Shown: positions 54,401 through 64,000 of the stretch, in pieces
How the letters are laid out: each line of letters starts with the position of its first letter
Numbering within the stretch: the stretch's first letter is position 1
Assembly: GCA_963855995.1 (NCBI GenBank)
Contig: OY979717.1
Span: 23,276,746-23,340,745 of the forward strand
DNA from: Muricea muricata
Lineage: Eukaryota; Cnidaria; Anthozoa; Malacalcyonacea; Plexauridae
Direction of reading: 5' to 3'
Length of the DNA: 64,000 nucleotides
The notes under the pieces: model-generated
What the model was told of the DNA's origin: nothing
The model's input: only the letters and a program-made list of their open reading frames with translations
Databases searched by the model: none
Made by a program: the position numbers and the translations under genes

Positions 54401-55332
54401 AAATTGGAGTTGAACACACAGGTGTACAACCTACTCATATTTTAAGCAAGGTTTGTACAATGTAATACTTTCATGTATCTATAGTAGCCACACAAGAGTC
54501 AACACAGTTTCAGGTTAAGTAATTTATCATCCAGAATCTATAAACTGCTTATTACCTTTGGAGTTAGGGCCTCAGAAGTCAAAGGAGTTGAATTAAAAAT
54601 CCAATGAGCACAATCCAAAGAGTGCAGTCTTCATTTCATGGGGGAAATCTGGATTTCCACACAGAAAATAGAAGTTCAATAAAAAAATGAAAATTTGGAG
54701 TCCAGGGAGTGCAATCTGGAATCCTAAGGGTGAAGTCCAATTCCAAGTTTCAAATAAATAGCAAAATAGTAAAATTTGTAATACAAATACCTCTTAAATT
54801 ACATTACGGGGGGGGGGGGGGGGGGCTCGATATGAGGCTTGATTAATTGGGTTTTTTTTAAATTGGGTTTTGGTAATAATATTATGAGAAGGAAGAAATC
54901 CTGGAACTGGGTTGTGGAACATGTATACAAAGCCACTTAACTGGAAAACAATGGACATTCATGATAGGGTGATGTTATTGGCTGGTTATTTTTAGTTTGG
55001 TATCTTTTGGGCACAAAATCAGTTCTCAGAGCATCCCCTATGAAATTTGCCCCTGCAACAACTCATTTAAGGTCTGTTCCTGAGATTTGCACTGTTGTGT
55101 ACAGTGTACCCCCAGCTTAGGGTGCATGGCCTTGCCTATATTATATTTATACAAAAATGGTATTATGATGTTTAAAATGGTTTATCAGGTTTAAGTAGAG
55201 GTATTTTTGGTAAAACCATAATACACAACTAAAATTAAATGAAATTTTTGTTCACATTGAACTTTGGGCACAACGCTAAAAAGTAAAATAAACATAAACA
55301 CATTTTAGAGACCACCTGGATTTTAAGTGTTA
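51462..55332. other. Downstream of the receptor: 3' UTR and intergenic
   Basis: AATAAA words near 51387 and 52210 are too early or weakly placed to fix the polyadenylation site. A hairpin sits at 52928-52984 (AAGGTTTAATTTCAC arms). A mariner-type end TACTGGGTGTTCCAAAAA is at 53201-53218 without a partner. A 67-base word at 53568-53635 recurs at 61001-61067. A G18-like run is at 54808-54825. No gene was recognised. Confidence 0.4.
52928..52984. repeat. Hairpin, AAGGTTTAATTTCAC arms
   Basis: AAGGTTTAATTTCACGTG and its near inverse face each other across an A-rich loop of about 20 bases. Confidence 0.7.
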
Positions 55333-56326
55333 CAGCCAACTCTCGCCTTACGGACACCTCGCTATTACGGACACCCCGCTATTAAGGACACTTTGTAAAT
55401 CCCCGGCGAAACCTATTATAAATTACATTGCAGAAGCTCTCGCTACTACGGACTCTCGCTATTACGGCATTGCGGACACTTTATGCGGTCTCCAACAAAC
55501 ATTTTTATTGTTCTACTCTCGTTACAACGGACACCTTGGAAGTATTTTTCTATAAACACAACGTGAAAGTAAAGTAGCTTTTTAATGACATATTGTATTT
55601 CTGAAATGGCACTTCTCAACACGCAAACTTAAATGATGCTGTCTGGAATGGTTCAAGAAAAATACAGAGCGGCGAATTCCAATTGATTGTCCTTTGATCC
55701 AAGAATTTGCGACGAAAGTTGCAGACAAACTAGGTTATGCCGAGTTTAAAGCCTCGAGTGGTTGGCTGACAAGGTTTAAGGTGACAGTAATAATAACGGT
55801 GATAGTGGTGACGAAGAAAATGAAAGTTTTCTAACGAGCAGCCTAAAGAGCTATCGAGAAGTTCTTGAAAGCATACGGAACATAGAGCTTTTCTTTATTC
55901 AGTGCGGAAAGTTTTCACTAACAAACGATTGTTTTTCTGCTAGCAGATAAAGTAAGTAAGGATTCCGTGAACGAGAGATCACACCAAAGCACGCTAGAAA
56001 GGTACTTTACCTCAAAATAGAACTGTTTATGTACTTTTTGTCTAAAGTACCTTTACAGTGAGGGAAAGAAAAGACATTTGACACTGATTTTTTTCTATTG
56101 TTGAAATTCTATTGTTGTTAGTTAAATCTAGATCCAATTTTTACTTAATTTTGACTTGACATTCATCACGATAAACCTCAGTTATATGTTAGAATAAACT
56201 AGACATTTTAAACCAAAAACACTGTTATTTACTACTGACATTCTATACACACTGAAATTTGGACTCTCGCTATTACGCACACTAAATGACCGTGCCCAGG
56301 GTGTCCGCTATAACGGGAGTTGACTG
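55333..56326 (+). mobile_element. pogo/Tigger element, internally deleted
   Basis: TA duplications (55331-55332, 56327-56328) flank inverted ends CAGCCAACTCTCGCCTTACG and CAGTCAACTCCCGTTATAGC (right strand). Further copies of CTCGCTATTACGGACA lie just inside. This terminus and the TA target are typical of Tigger elements. The 994-base copy keeps only the ends and middle of the transposase region, and the DDE core is gone. Confidence 0.88.
55649..56020 (+). pseudogene. Tigger transposase remnant: CENP-B HTH and C-terminal tail
   Basis: From 55649 it reads WFKKNTERRIPIDCPLIQEF, VADKLGYAEFKASSGWLTRF: the second helix-turn-helix of CENP-B/pogo DNA-binding domains. After a gap (the DDE core is deleted) it reads SYREVLESIRNIE and ends QSTLERYFTSK at TAG 56018-56020. 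That ending fits the PCNA-interacting pattern Q-x-x-[hydrophobic]-x-x-[aromatic]-[aromatic]. The N-terminal helix-turn-helix is missing. Confidence 0.78.
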
Positions 56327-56428
56327 TAATCGTTTTATTGTCAGCTCTATTTTTATCCTGTCTGCATATATTATTGAAAACACGAAAGTGCTGTAACGTA
56401 GTTTTTACGGTTACTGTTATTCTCAAAG

Positions 56429-56680
56429 ATGCATTGTAGATGTTGCAGGGCATATATTGTGAGCCGTAACAGTGTGGATTTATTTAAAGAAATTGCAACT
56501 AAGGAAAATATTGTGGAGGCAAATAAAGAATATGGACATGTAACAATAAGCGAACAAGAAAGGAGACGGGGAGGCTCTATATGCAGATCATGCTTTAATC
56601 TTTTAAAGGGTATGAGTGATCGTGTCAAAAAATTTGCATCGTTGTGTCAAAAAGGAGAATCATCTCCTACTGCAGTTTAA
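56429..56680 (+). CDS. Small cysteine-pair protein, hypothetical
   Basis: An 83-codon frame with HCRCCRAYIVSRNS near the start and GSICRSCFNLLKGMSDRVKK later: two C-x2-C pairs about 45 residues apart, as in a treble-clef or ZAD-like zinc module. The middle is helical and charged (IATKENIVEANKEYG). It ends at TAA 56678-56680, directly against the RecQ-like pseudogene on the other strand. It could be the first exon of a longer gene. No family is assigned. Confidence 0.45.
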   Translation: MHCRCCRAYIVSRNSVDLFKEIATKENIVEANKEYGHVTISEQERRRGGSICRSCFNLLKGMSDRVKKFASLCQKGESSPTAV

Positions 56681-56684
56681 GACC

Positions 56685-57086
56685 AGGTGAGCTTCATCAA
56701 CGACTACACATCGCACGCGTTCCTGATAAATAGGGGAGTGAAAGAAGTGAACGATCTTTTTGTCGTTGACACATACTTCTGCATGCATGTGCAGCTACTG
56801 AAATACTGGGTTGGCCAGTTTGTCTAAGGGTAACTTGATACCAGAATCGATAGAAGCATCACCTTCCACTACGACGCCATGACCTTGTATCATGCAAACA
56901 GATATACCCCGATCTTTAAGTTTCGTGACTTGATCTTGCATTAGCGCATTTAATGGAGATATTACTAAAGACAGCCAGCACGTCCCTTCCATCACAAACA
57001 ATTGACGAAATACATTCTAATTGCTTTTCTTTTAAAGTAAACTCGAACCCTCTCTTAATTAAAACGCTTTTTACAGCTTCCCTTAA
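56685..57086 (-). pseudogene. RecQ-like DNA helicase, broken (main part)
   Basis: The minus strand from 57086 reads REAVKSVLIKRGFEFTLKEK then QLECISSIVCDGRDVLAV, the Q-motif region of RecQ/DEAD helicases. Next comes LVISPLNALMQDQVTKLKDR then GISVCMIQG (motif Ia). After a damaged stretch comes SPIYQERVRCVVVDEAHLV, the DEAH box (about 56685-56740). The Walker A loop expected between the Q-motif and the SPL segment is deleted, and frames differ between pieces. The first three codons are separated from the rest by the element at 57087-60842. In intact form it would unwind DNA with ATP. Confidence 0.75.
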
Positions 57087-60000
57087 AGGTAGGTTACAGT
57101 CGCTTCTGCGCATGTGCGATAGGTTTGTTATGAGGAGCCTCCTCATAACAAGTTTCCAGTCCCATGGGTAAATTAAAACACGCGCGGCCGTCTGAATCGT
57201 TCTCTATTGTATTGCAAGAAGTGATGGCGCATCAAGTCCTGGCATAAAAATTGTTGCTTTGAGAGTTTCAAGATCAAACAATTAATATTGGATTCTGAAA
57301 ACGCGGCAATTCGCGTCGCCTAAAGGTTTAATTATTCGCGTTCGGTAGCTTTTGCTTCAGATGCTGTGGGTTTCGTTCGAGACTTCGAGTCGCACTACAG
57401 AATATTCACGAGTCAAAATTATACATTTTATATGCGCCCTGTAGAATATGCAATTAAATTGTCGTATTCTCGATTCCAGACTTATATATCATGATGAGGA
57501 TACATTAACTGCCAGCGAATGTGTTGTTGGTGAAGACACAGACACAGTAATGAAATTAAAAGCACAGTGATGAAAGCAAAAACTCGTGAAAAATTCATGA
57601 ACAACATTTATTTGATTTCTACTATACAAAATTAGTTTACAAAATGGAATTGATAAGCATTTAGAAGTGTAGCCTATGTATGTGTATATAAACGTTCATA
57701 GCATGTATAGAAGGTCTACGATTAGTACGATGACGTTAGATAACACTTGTGTTATATTTCAATGTATGAAACTACTACATGTAAGTTTCAGAATAAGTAA
57801 AATAATAAAATTATCCAGGTGCAAATACATGAAAATTTTGCCAGGATTTTTTACATAATTGGGCAGTGCGCACACGCGTATTTTGTTGTGTTCAGCAGAA
57901 GAGAAAATGAGCGACAATTACTGTACGTCAAACATCAGGCTAAATTCTCGATCCAGCAACCAAAATCACATCTATGGCGTGCACCTAGACGAGAGCATTA
58001 TATCATGTCTATACGATATAATATCACGACGAGAGCACATATTGTGCTTATATTGCATTATATTGAATCTGGGATTATAATATGTAGTAAAAAACTGTAT
58101 ACAGTATAACAGTTTGAAATATATTCCAGGCTATTATGCTTGAGACACAAAATTAACACACCCAGAGACATCAACACCTAAGATACACCGACAATTTTAA
58201 TACCGGATATTCAAACTCGCAATTTCTGCATCTCGCTTCGCGGCTTTGAATTCACTCATTACTTTGTTTGGGAAACGGATTGTAAAAGTTACTATAGAGT
58301 TAATGGATCGAGAATACGACAATTTAATTGCATATTCTACCTATAATTTATTTCACACCTTGTACAAGCGGTTGAAGCCTGCACTCAATATCTACAGTGC
58401 GACTCACGATATTACTTGTATGAGATATTTATGCCGTACGTATTCAAAATGAGCATTGCTATTCATTAAAACTTACGAACGTCAAAACAAAGTTGTGACA
58501 AGATCTTGACGATGTTGATATTTGATGTTAGTCACATGACTGAAAAAATATGGCGATGTTCCATATTTGAGGTGGACCACGCTATTAGTTTTAAAAATAT
58601 GATAACGCGACAGGACGTCATTTTTAACTTAATTGGAAGTGTAAACGACATTCTTTAACCAAAAACAGCATACGTAACAACAAGAGAACGTTTTAGCTAG
58701 AAAATAAACGAACTTGGTGTCATAGTTGAAGGATTTTTCAAAGATTACGTGGAACGGTGGAAAAGAGGGATTCTGGACTTCTAAAATGGATAAGAATGGG
58801 AGGTATTAGGCGTTTGAAGGAGAACTGTTCGTAAATTATCATGATGAACGTCTATCAACATTTTGAGAAAGTTTTGCCATATATCTTCAAAACTAGCAAT
58901 GATGGATTCCTGGTAAGCAATAATAATTCTAAAAGTACCTCCACTGGTGTCGTGGAATAAACGTTTGGCACTGGATTGAGGCAAAAAAGTGCTTGAGAGC
59001 ACAACAAGTCGGGACAGACAAGACAGACAAGTCGAGATCAACATGATTATTCCCTGATGCTGGAAAAGGAACTTGTGATGAAAGGTTTTAGGTACCTGCC
59101 AAAGAAGTGGTAGAACGATCATTTAGATCCGTATTATTAGCAACCAACATGTCTTCATATGTGCCTAAATGTGCAAAAGAGACCTCTGATCCCTATTTTT
59201 GCTGTTACCAGCAGAACTCGTTTACTTTACCACTTTTTTGTTGACTCCTTAGCCTCGCTGGTCACATACCATCATTGAATATCAATAATCTAACCCATGC
59301 ATACATTTTCCAAGCTTTATCATGCTGATTTCGTCTGCCCATCAAAAGGACAAACTTCTGTTGTGCTCTCAAGCATTTTTTTGCCTCAATCCAGTGCCAA
59401 ACGTTTATTCCACGACACCAGGTACTTTTAGAATTATTATTGCTTACCAGGAATCCAATTACCAGGAATTTGAAGATATATGGCAAAGCAAACTTTCTCA
59501 AAATGCTGATAGACGTTCATCATGATAATTTACGAACAGTTCTCCTTCAAACGCCTAATACCTCCCATTCTTGTCCATTTTAGAAGTCCGGAATCCCTCT
59601 TTTCCACCGTTCCACGTAATCTTTGAAAAATCCTTCAACTATGAAACCAAGTTCGCTTATTTTCTAGCTAAAACATTCTCTTGTTGTTACCTATGCTGTT
59701 TTTGGTTAAAGAATGTCGTTTACACTTCCAATTAAGTTAAAAACGACGTCCTGTCGTGTTATCATATTTTTAAAACTAATAGCGTGGTCCGCCTCAAATA
59801 TGGAACAACGCCATATTTTTTCAGTCATGTGACTAACATCAAATATCAACATCGTAAAGATCTTCTCACAACTTTGTTTTGACGTTCGTAAGTTTTAATG
59901 AATAGCAATGCTCATTTTGAATACGTACGGCATAAATATCTTATATCACTAATATCGTGGGTCGCAGTGTATGTAAGCCATCGGATAAGCTCATTTATTA

Positions 60001-60842
60001 TATGGTTATGGCTTTATGGGTGTTTCACCGTAAACTAAAACACTCGTATCTCCCATATTTTCACTAGTGAAGACATGAAAAAATATGTAACGCTTGAAAA
60101 ACGCGTGTGTTTTCCCCTGGGATTTATATGTTCTCTGTTCGCTTGCTCCAACCTGAACGTGTTTTCACCACTCGTAAAGAATATCTTCGCGCCATGCACC
60201 GTGTAATATCCTCCATGTATTGCTAGCTATGTTATAGATCATATCCATCCACAATATACTCATTGAGTGATATACAGACTACAGTATCGTAATTTTCTTT
60301 TGATAAAATTGGTTCTCTGTCAAAATTGTGATTGGATGTAAGGTTCCTCTCTACACTGCTTCATGTTTTAAACATACTTGTCAACTTCTAAATACATCCT
60401 GAATATTATTAGTAGAACTCAGCTAGCGTAACTAGCTTAACATTTCCTTATTATGTGAAAGTAATACAATATATTTCTTACCACATTGCATGACAGAGCC
60501 TGTGAGCATGTCGTGACTCGTGAATATTCTGTAGTGCGACTCGAAGTCTCAAACGAAACCCACAGCATTTGAAGCAAAAGCTACCGAACGCGAATAATTA
60601 AACCTTTAGGCGACGCGATTTGCCGCGTTTCCAGAATTTAATATTAATTGTTTGATCTTGAAACTGTCAAAGCAACAATTTTTATTCCAGGACTTGATGC
60701 GCCATCACTCCTTGCAATACAACAGAGAACGGTTCAGACGGCCGCGTGTGTCTTAATTTACCCATGGGACTGGAAACTTGTTATGAGGAGGGTCCTCATA
60801 ACAAACCTATCGCACATGCGCAGAAGCGACTGTAACCTACCT
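57087..60842. mobile_element. 3.76-kb TTAA-target foldback element
   Basis: TTAA at 57083-57086 and 60843-60846 flanks perfect ends AGGTAGGTTACAGTCGCTTC. The arms mirror in two blocks: 57087-57420 against 60510-60842, and about 58392-59000 against 59300-59975. The left arm has about 970 extra bases and the right about 540 between blocks, so the arms are not symmetric. A near-palindrome GTTATGAGGAG/CTCCTCATAAC lies close to each end. No transposase was recognised. It interrupts the RecQ-like pseudogene. Confidence 0.85.
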
Positions 60843-60846
60843 TTAA

Positions 60847-60855
60847 TCTTTCCAT
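60847..60855 (-). pseudogene. RecQ-like helicase, first codons (separated part)
   Basis: On the minus strand ATG GAA AGA runs straight into the TTAA at 60843-60846. Joined at one TTAA to 57086 it gives M-E-R-L then REAVKSV, in frame, a plausible start for a RecQ-like protein. The region upstream on this strand (60856-61080) would be its 5' flank. Confidence 0.65.
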
Positions 60856-61868
60856 CGCAAATGATAAAAAACTGAATAAATTCCAGTTACAACTCTCCTA
60901 GAAAGTATCGCTTTTTCCAGCAAAATAATCATAAATACAACAGTTAAGCCTATTAGTGGAGAGCACGCGCATTAAGTGAGCGCGTATGAAATCATACGCA
61001 GTTCATTCCGTTTCCCCAGAGCCAATGCCAGCCTAACCTGCGAACAGGCATTGCTCTGGGTACGAGATTGCTACTAATTCATATTATTATACATTGCAGT
61101 TGTTTTATGAGTTGTGATTGGTCAGTTGTATGCAGATATATGCGACTATCACACAATCTGCAGATAACTGAGTTATCTGCATGTTAAGCCTACGGTGCAG
61201 ATTATTACAGTATGCGGTATTCATTGGCATCAATGGTTGGCATGGCAACAATATTTCCCCCCGGAAATATCAAAAATGGCTACTAATACCGGGGGGAAAT
61301 GCTTCTGTTTAGAGCACTGGCTAGGAACATGGCGCCCATGACGTTCATGACGACAGTACCTTACGCTTTTTTTAATGAAGTGGCCCCTCTTTGTAGTCTC
61401 TACTCTTTGACATAGTGGTAACGCTTTTCCGCGCGTAATACAAAAGTATACAAAATTCGCAAACTTTACAGAGCTATATTTTCCACACTTCAAAATATTT
61501 TGCCACCAAACTTGACAATGGTATGAAATTTAGTATGCTTTTTCCAGCTGTGCTAGTTGATTTTCCGAATTCAAAAGTTTGTCTAATAAGGGAATGGTCC
61601 ATTATTTGAACTAAATGACAATATGAATAAGCTTTTTAAACAATATTTAGAAAAAGGAAATTTTTGAAATTTGGTTGGGAAGTGGGAACATGTTCAAGGG
61701 TTTAGCACAGGGATTAGTACAAAAATTCGTAGTAAACAGAGTCAGTACAAGCGTTTATAAGCCAATTTCCTCCAAAGTCACCCACACTCATTCAAAAACT
61801 CACTAGGTGACAATATTTTGTTAATACATGAAGTATTTCTTGCACATTTCAAAAATGGCGATCTCAAA
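60856..61868. other. Flank of the RecQ-like pseudogene, no gene recognised
   Basis: 61001-61067 matches 53568-53635 in inverted orientation (CTCTGGGGAAACGGAATGAA and neighbours). A small inverted pair, ATTTCCCCCCGG and CCGGGGGGAAAT, lies at 61251-61300. Nothing else is recognised. Confidence 0.4.
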
Positions 61869-62107
61869 CACAGCAAAAAACGCACAACCTGTTCTGGCCT
61901 GATGAAAACAGCATTGAACAATGTTGTGCTGCCTACTTTGTTCAAGGTTGTCAACAATACTGAACAAGTTGATGAGCCTGAATTAGCCGGCAATCAGGTG
62001 TAACAATGTTGAACAATATTGTTGACCACCTTGAACAATGTGGACAGCACAACATTGTTCAACGCTGTTTTCGTCAGGCCAGAACAGGTTGTGCATTTTT
62101 TGCTGTG
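61869..62107. mobile_element. Palindromic TIR element, CACAGCAAAAAACGCACAAC ends
   Basis: The arms of about 66 bases mirror almost perfectly (CACAGCAAAAAACGCACAAC, CTGTTCTGGCCTGATGAAAA, TTGAACAATGTTGTGCTG). The 107-base centre contains more TTGAACAA and CAACAAT words in both senses. It is similar in style and termini to the element at 7858-8297. No target duplication is clear. Confidence 0.78.
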
Positions 62108-63118
62108 AAGAGCAGTTCGTTGCAGTACAAAGTAGCCGAATTTTAGGTAACTTTTCGCCGATGTTAACCTTGGAATGGGCCTGTTTTCTCATCTTTTGGA
62201 ACCACATTGACGCAATCTCACTAGTAGTCACCTGGTATGGTCTATTGAAAAGAAGAGATTTAAAGAAAAAACGCGATGTTCGCACTCCGGCCAAACATTC
62301 ATCTGAAAATGAGGTAATTTGTATTCCATATGGATTTGTATTTTTCGTAGCATAAACCTGGGGCGAGGGTTACTAATTTCGCACCAGCGGTGTTCAAAGT
62401 CGTTGCTCTCTGGTCGTTGCTCGTGGTAGTTATGTAGTAAGTTTGGTATGTCATGACGTCATCCTCACTGATCTCAACAATATGGCGGACTATCATGAAT
62501 GGCTAACACTGATTGGCCAGATTTAAAATTTATTGTTGATTGATTAATCACGAACTCAACCATAGGCTTAAGCATAGGAATTATAAGAATTTTCGGACGT
62601 TCCAGGCCGTGAGCGCCCATTATAGAATTATGTTAATCAGGAAAAACAAAAACACTCTTCCTTTGGGGTGTGCGTCAGATTATTCACGTCATTATTTGTA
62701 AATAGATTATAACGTCACGCAATACTGTATTATATATAAGATCGTGTTTTTAATAAGTTGTAATGAAGTGGAACTATGGAGAAAACCCAGCTAAAACGCA
62801 AACGAATAAGAACGAAAATAACATGTTGAGTTTGCTAGCAAACGTTTGATGACGATTATCGAAAGCAACACAACAAAAAGTATCACGGAGATTTACCACA
62901 ACAGGGGAAACATATCCGTACGAGACGGCGGGAGCGCGAGCGAATCCATTCGTATTGCCTCAAAGACATGAAAAGGTAAGTGATGATTAGCAAAGAAAAT
63001 TCACGTTTGCGAAATGTTTAATTTGTTTCCATCAATTGCATGCATTCTTTGTATAAATAAGTTAAATAACATAATGACGCATAACGCATTAAAAATTAAT
63101 CTTGGTTTATCAATATAG
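62108..63118. other. No gene confirmed
   Basis: A possible coding piece (HIRTRRRERERIHSYCLKDM, then KR) precedes a donor-like GTAAGT at 62977. It could be an exon of the downstream plus-strand region, but the frame above it is broken. Confidence 0.3.
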
Positions 63119-63381
63119 GTACCAAAGCCAGCAGAATCTGGGGCTTCTGGTGTTTTGAATACTGGACCTTTTCAATGTGATGCAAGTGATGTCACTGAAG
63201 AGTCGAGGCCAATCCAAGGTCGATTGGAGCTTACAGACTCGGTAGATGTGAGCAGCGAAAGCCGCGAACGTGCAACATGCGAGGATCACGCACTTCGTAT
63301 AAAGAAGGAAACGCCCGGAATGAGGATGGAAATATATCACCCCGTCAAAATTTATTTGAACGCATCAAAGAGCAAGAAACG
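63119..63381 (+). CDS. Possible exon, serine/glutamate-rich, hypothetical
   Basis: The acceptor is CAATATAG and the donor CG/GTAATA. It encodes VPKPAESGASGVLNTGPFQC, DVTEESRPIQGRLELTDSVD and HALRIKKETPGMRMEIYHPV. The composition looks coding and phases are 0 and 2. Splicing to 63529 in that phase gives a lysine-rich end with an early stop at 63565. No family is recognised. Confidence 0.45.
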
Positions 63382-63528
63382 GTAATACATTTTTTGTAGG
63401 CCTTATATTAGCTATGGCCTTCTAAATTAATGCACAACATTTATTGTTTCATCTTATTTCATTTATTGTTTCCAATATCATTGTTATTGAACTAATGGTA
63501 AATACTGTCTTATTGTTAAATCTTGCAG

Positions 63529-64000
63529 ACGTCAGAAAATGAAGAAAACCAAGAAAAAGAAGTAGAGGAAGTTCAGTATAACCAGAATGAATAAACAGAG
63601 TCGGAAACATTTATAAACTGTGCTGGTCATCTTCAATATCTCAAGTCGAGACCTCATGAGGGAGAAGCCATCATCAAGGATCTTGAATCCGCTGAAAATA
63701 TCAATCAAGAATATTTCTTGATCAAATTGAACGAATTCGCCAAGCAAGTAAAAGAGTCCTAAACAATCTGCTTAAACTATCATCAAAGGTGCTCGAGAAA
63801 CTTGAAAGTTTGAAGGGAGATACAGAGGAAAACAACGAAGACACTACCTTACCATTGCTTTATCCTGGAGTAAGATCGACCAGCCTGACCGAAAACCAAA
63901 AAATGTATCTTATCAGAATTGGACCACATCAACCGATACTGCAACAATATTCAAGCACTACCAGAGGTGCTAATGAAGCTTACAAGCATTCGCGCTTCAA
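63529..64000 (+). pseudogene. ZMYM1/hAT-like protein N-terminal region, frameshifted, runs off the edge
   Basis: One frame reads TSENEENQEKEVEEVQYNQN, a stop, then FINCAGHLQYLKSRPHEGEA and FLIKLNEFAKQVKES. The next frame continues RVLNNLLKLSSKVLEKLESL, then LTENQKMYLIRIGPHQPIL and GANEAYKHSRF at the edge. The last segment resembles the TTF-type zinc-finger start of hAT/ZMYM1-like proteins (IGP.QP...R.F), from memory. The frame shift is near 63755. The rest lies beyond the window. Confidence 0.45.

Noticed and set aside
58781-59501. Frames of 79-113 codons on the minus strand
   Set aside because: They fall in the mirrored arms of the 57087-60842 foldback element, where the same text occurs twice inverted.
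1-64000. CRISPR arrays, bacterial operons, tRNA and rRNA genes
   Set aside because: Looked for by eye. The sequence is intron-rich animal DNA; direct repeats are microsatellites or element-internal, and no cloverleaf or rRNA text was recognised.

Overview
This is AT-rich animal genomic DNA: long introns with GT/AG borders, a receptor tyrosine kinase, and a dense, layered load of transposable elements (Ty3/gypsy, Penelope-like, several LINEs, Tc1/mariner, pogo/Tigger, Mutator-like, hAT-like and TTAA-target elements). The mix fits an invertebrate, most likely a cnidarian and less likely a sponge. I cannot name the species from sequence alone. No bacterial operons, CRISPR arrays, rRNA or tRNA genes were seen.

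The backbone is one plus-strand gene. I can follow 22 exons from 10874 to the stop codon at 51461. All splice phases agree and the exons sum to 2580 bases (859 codons plus stop). The 5' exons, including the start and signal peptide, lie left of the window or were not found. The predicted receptor has fibronectin-III-like modules, an EGF module, a transmembrane helix, a tyrosine kinase domain with a kinase insert and all catalytic residues, and a C-terminal tail with a YVNL motif of Grb2-SH2 type. The activation loop resembles the Tie group most, by eye.

Region by region: 1-3490 is a broken Ty3/gypsy element holding a TTAA-target element that itself holds a hAT-like element. 3590-4335 carries two LINE tails and 4370-5069 a TIR element. 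5370-8310 is a long-TIR element with 8-bp target duplications and two further insertions. 8500-9450 is a Mutator-like transposase remnant. From 10874 to 51461 receptor exons alternate with introns full of elements: a large hairpin, two more copies of the 5370-8310 family, a perfect (ACACC)n array, a small nested zinc-finger-like gene (22188-22855), Penelope-like elements, and a LINE inserted in a LINE. After 51461 there are mostly mobile-element remains: a pogo/Tigger derivative, a RecQ-like helicase pseudogene split at its fourth codon by a 3.76-kb TTAA foldback element, a palindromic element, and the start of a ZMYM1/hAT-like coding region running off the right edge.

The biology is thus a membrane receptor gene whose introns have been colonised repeatedly. 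The mobile elements give most of the unusual structure, and several insertions can be read to the base from their target-site duplications.
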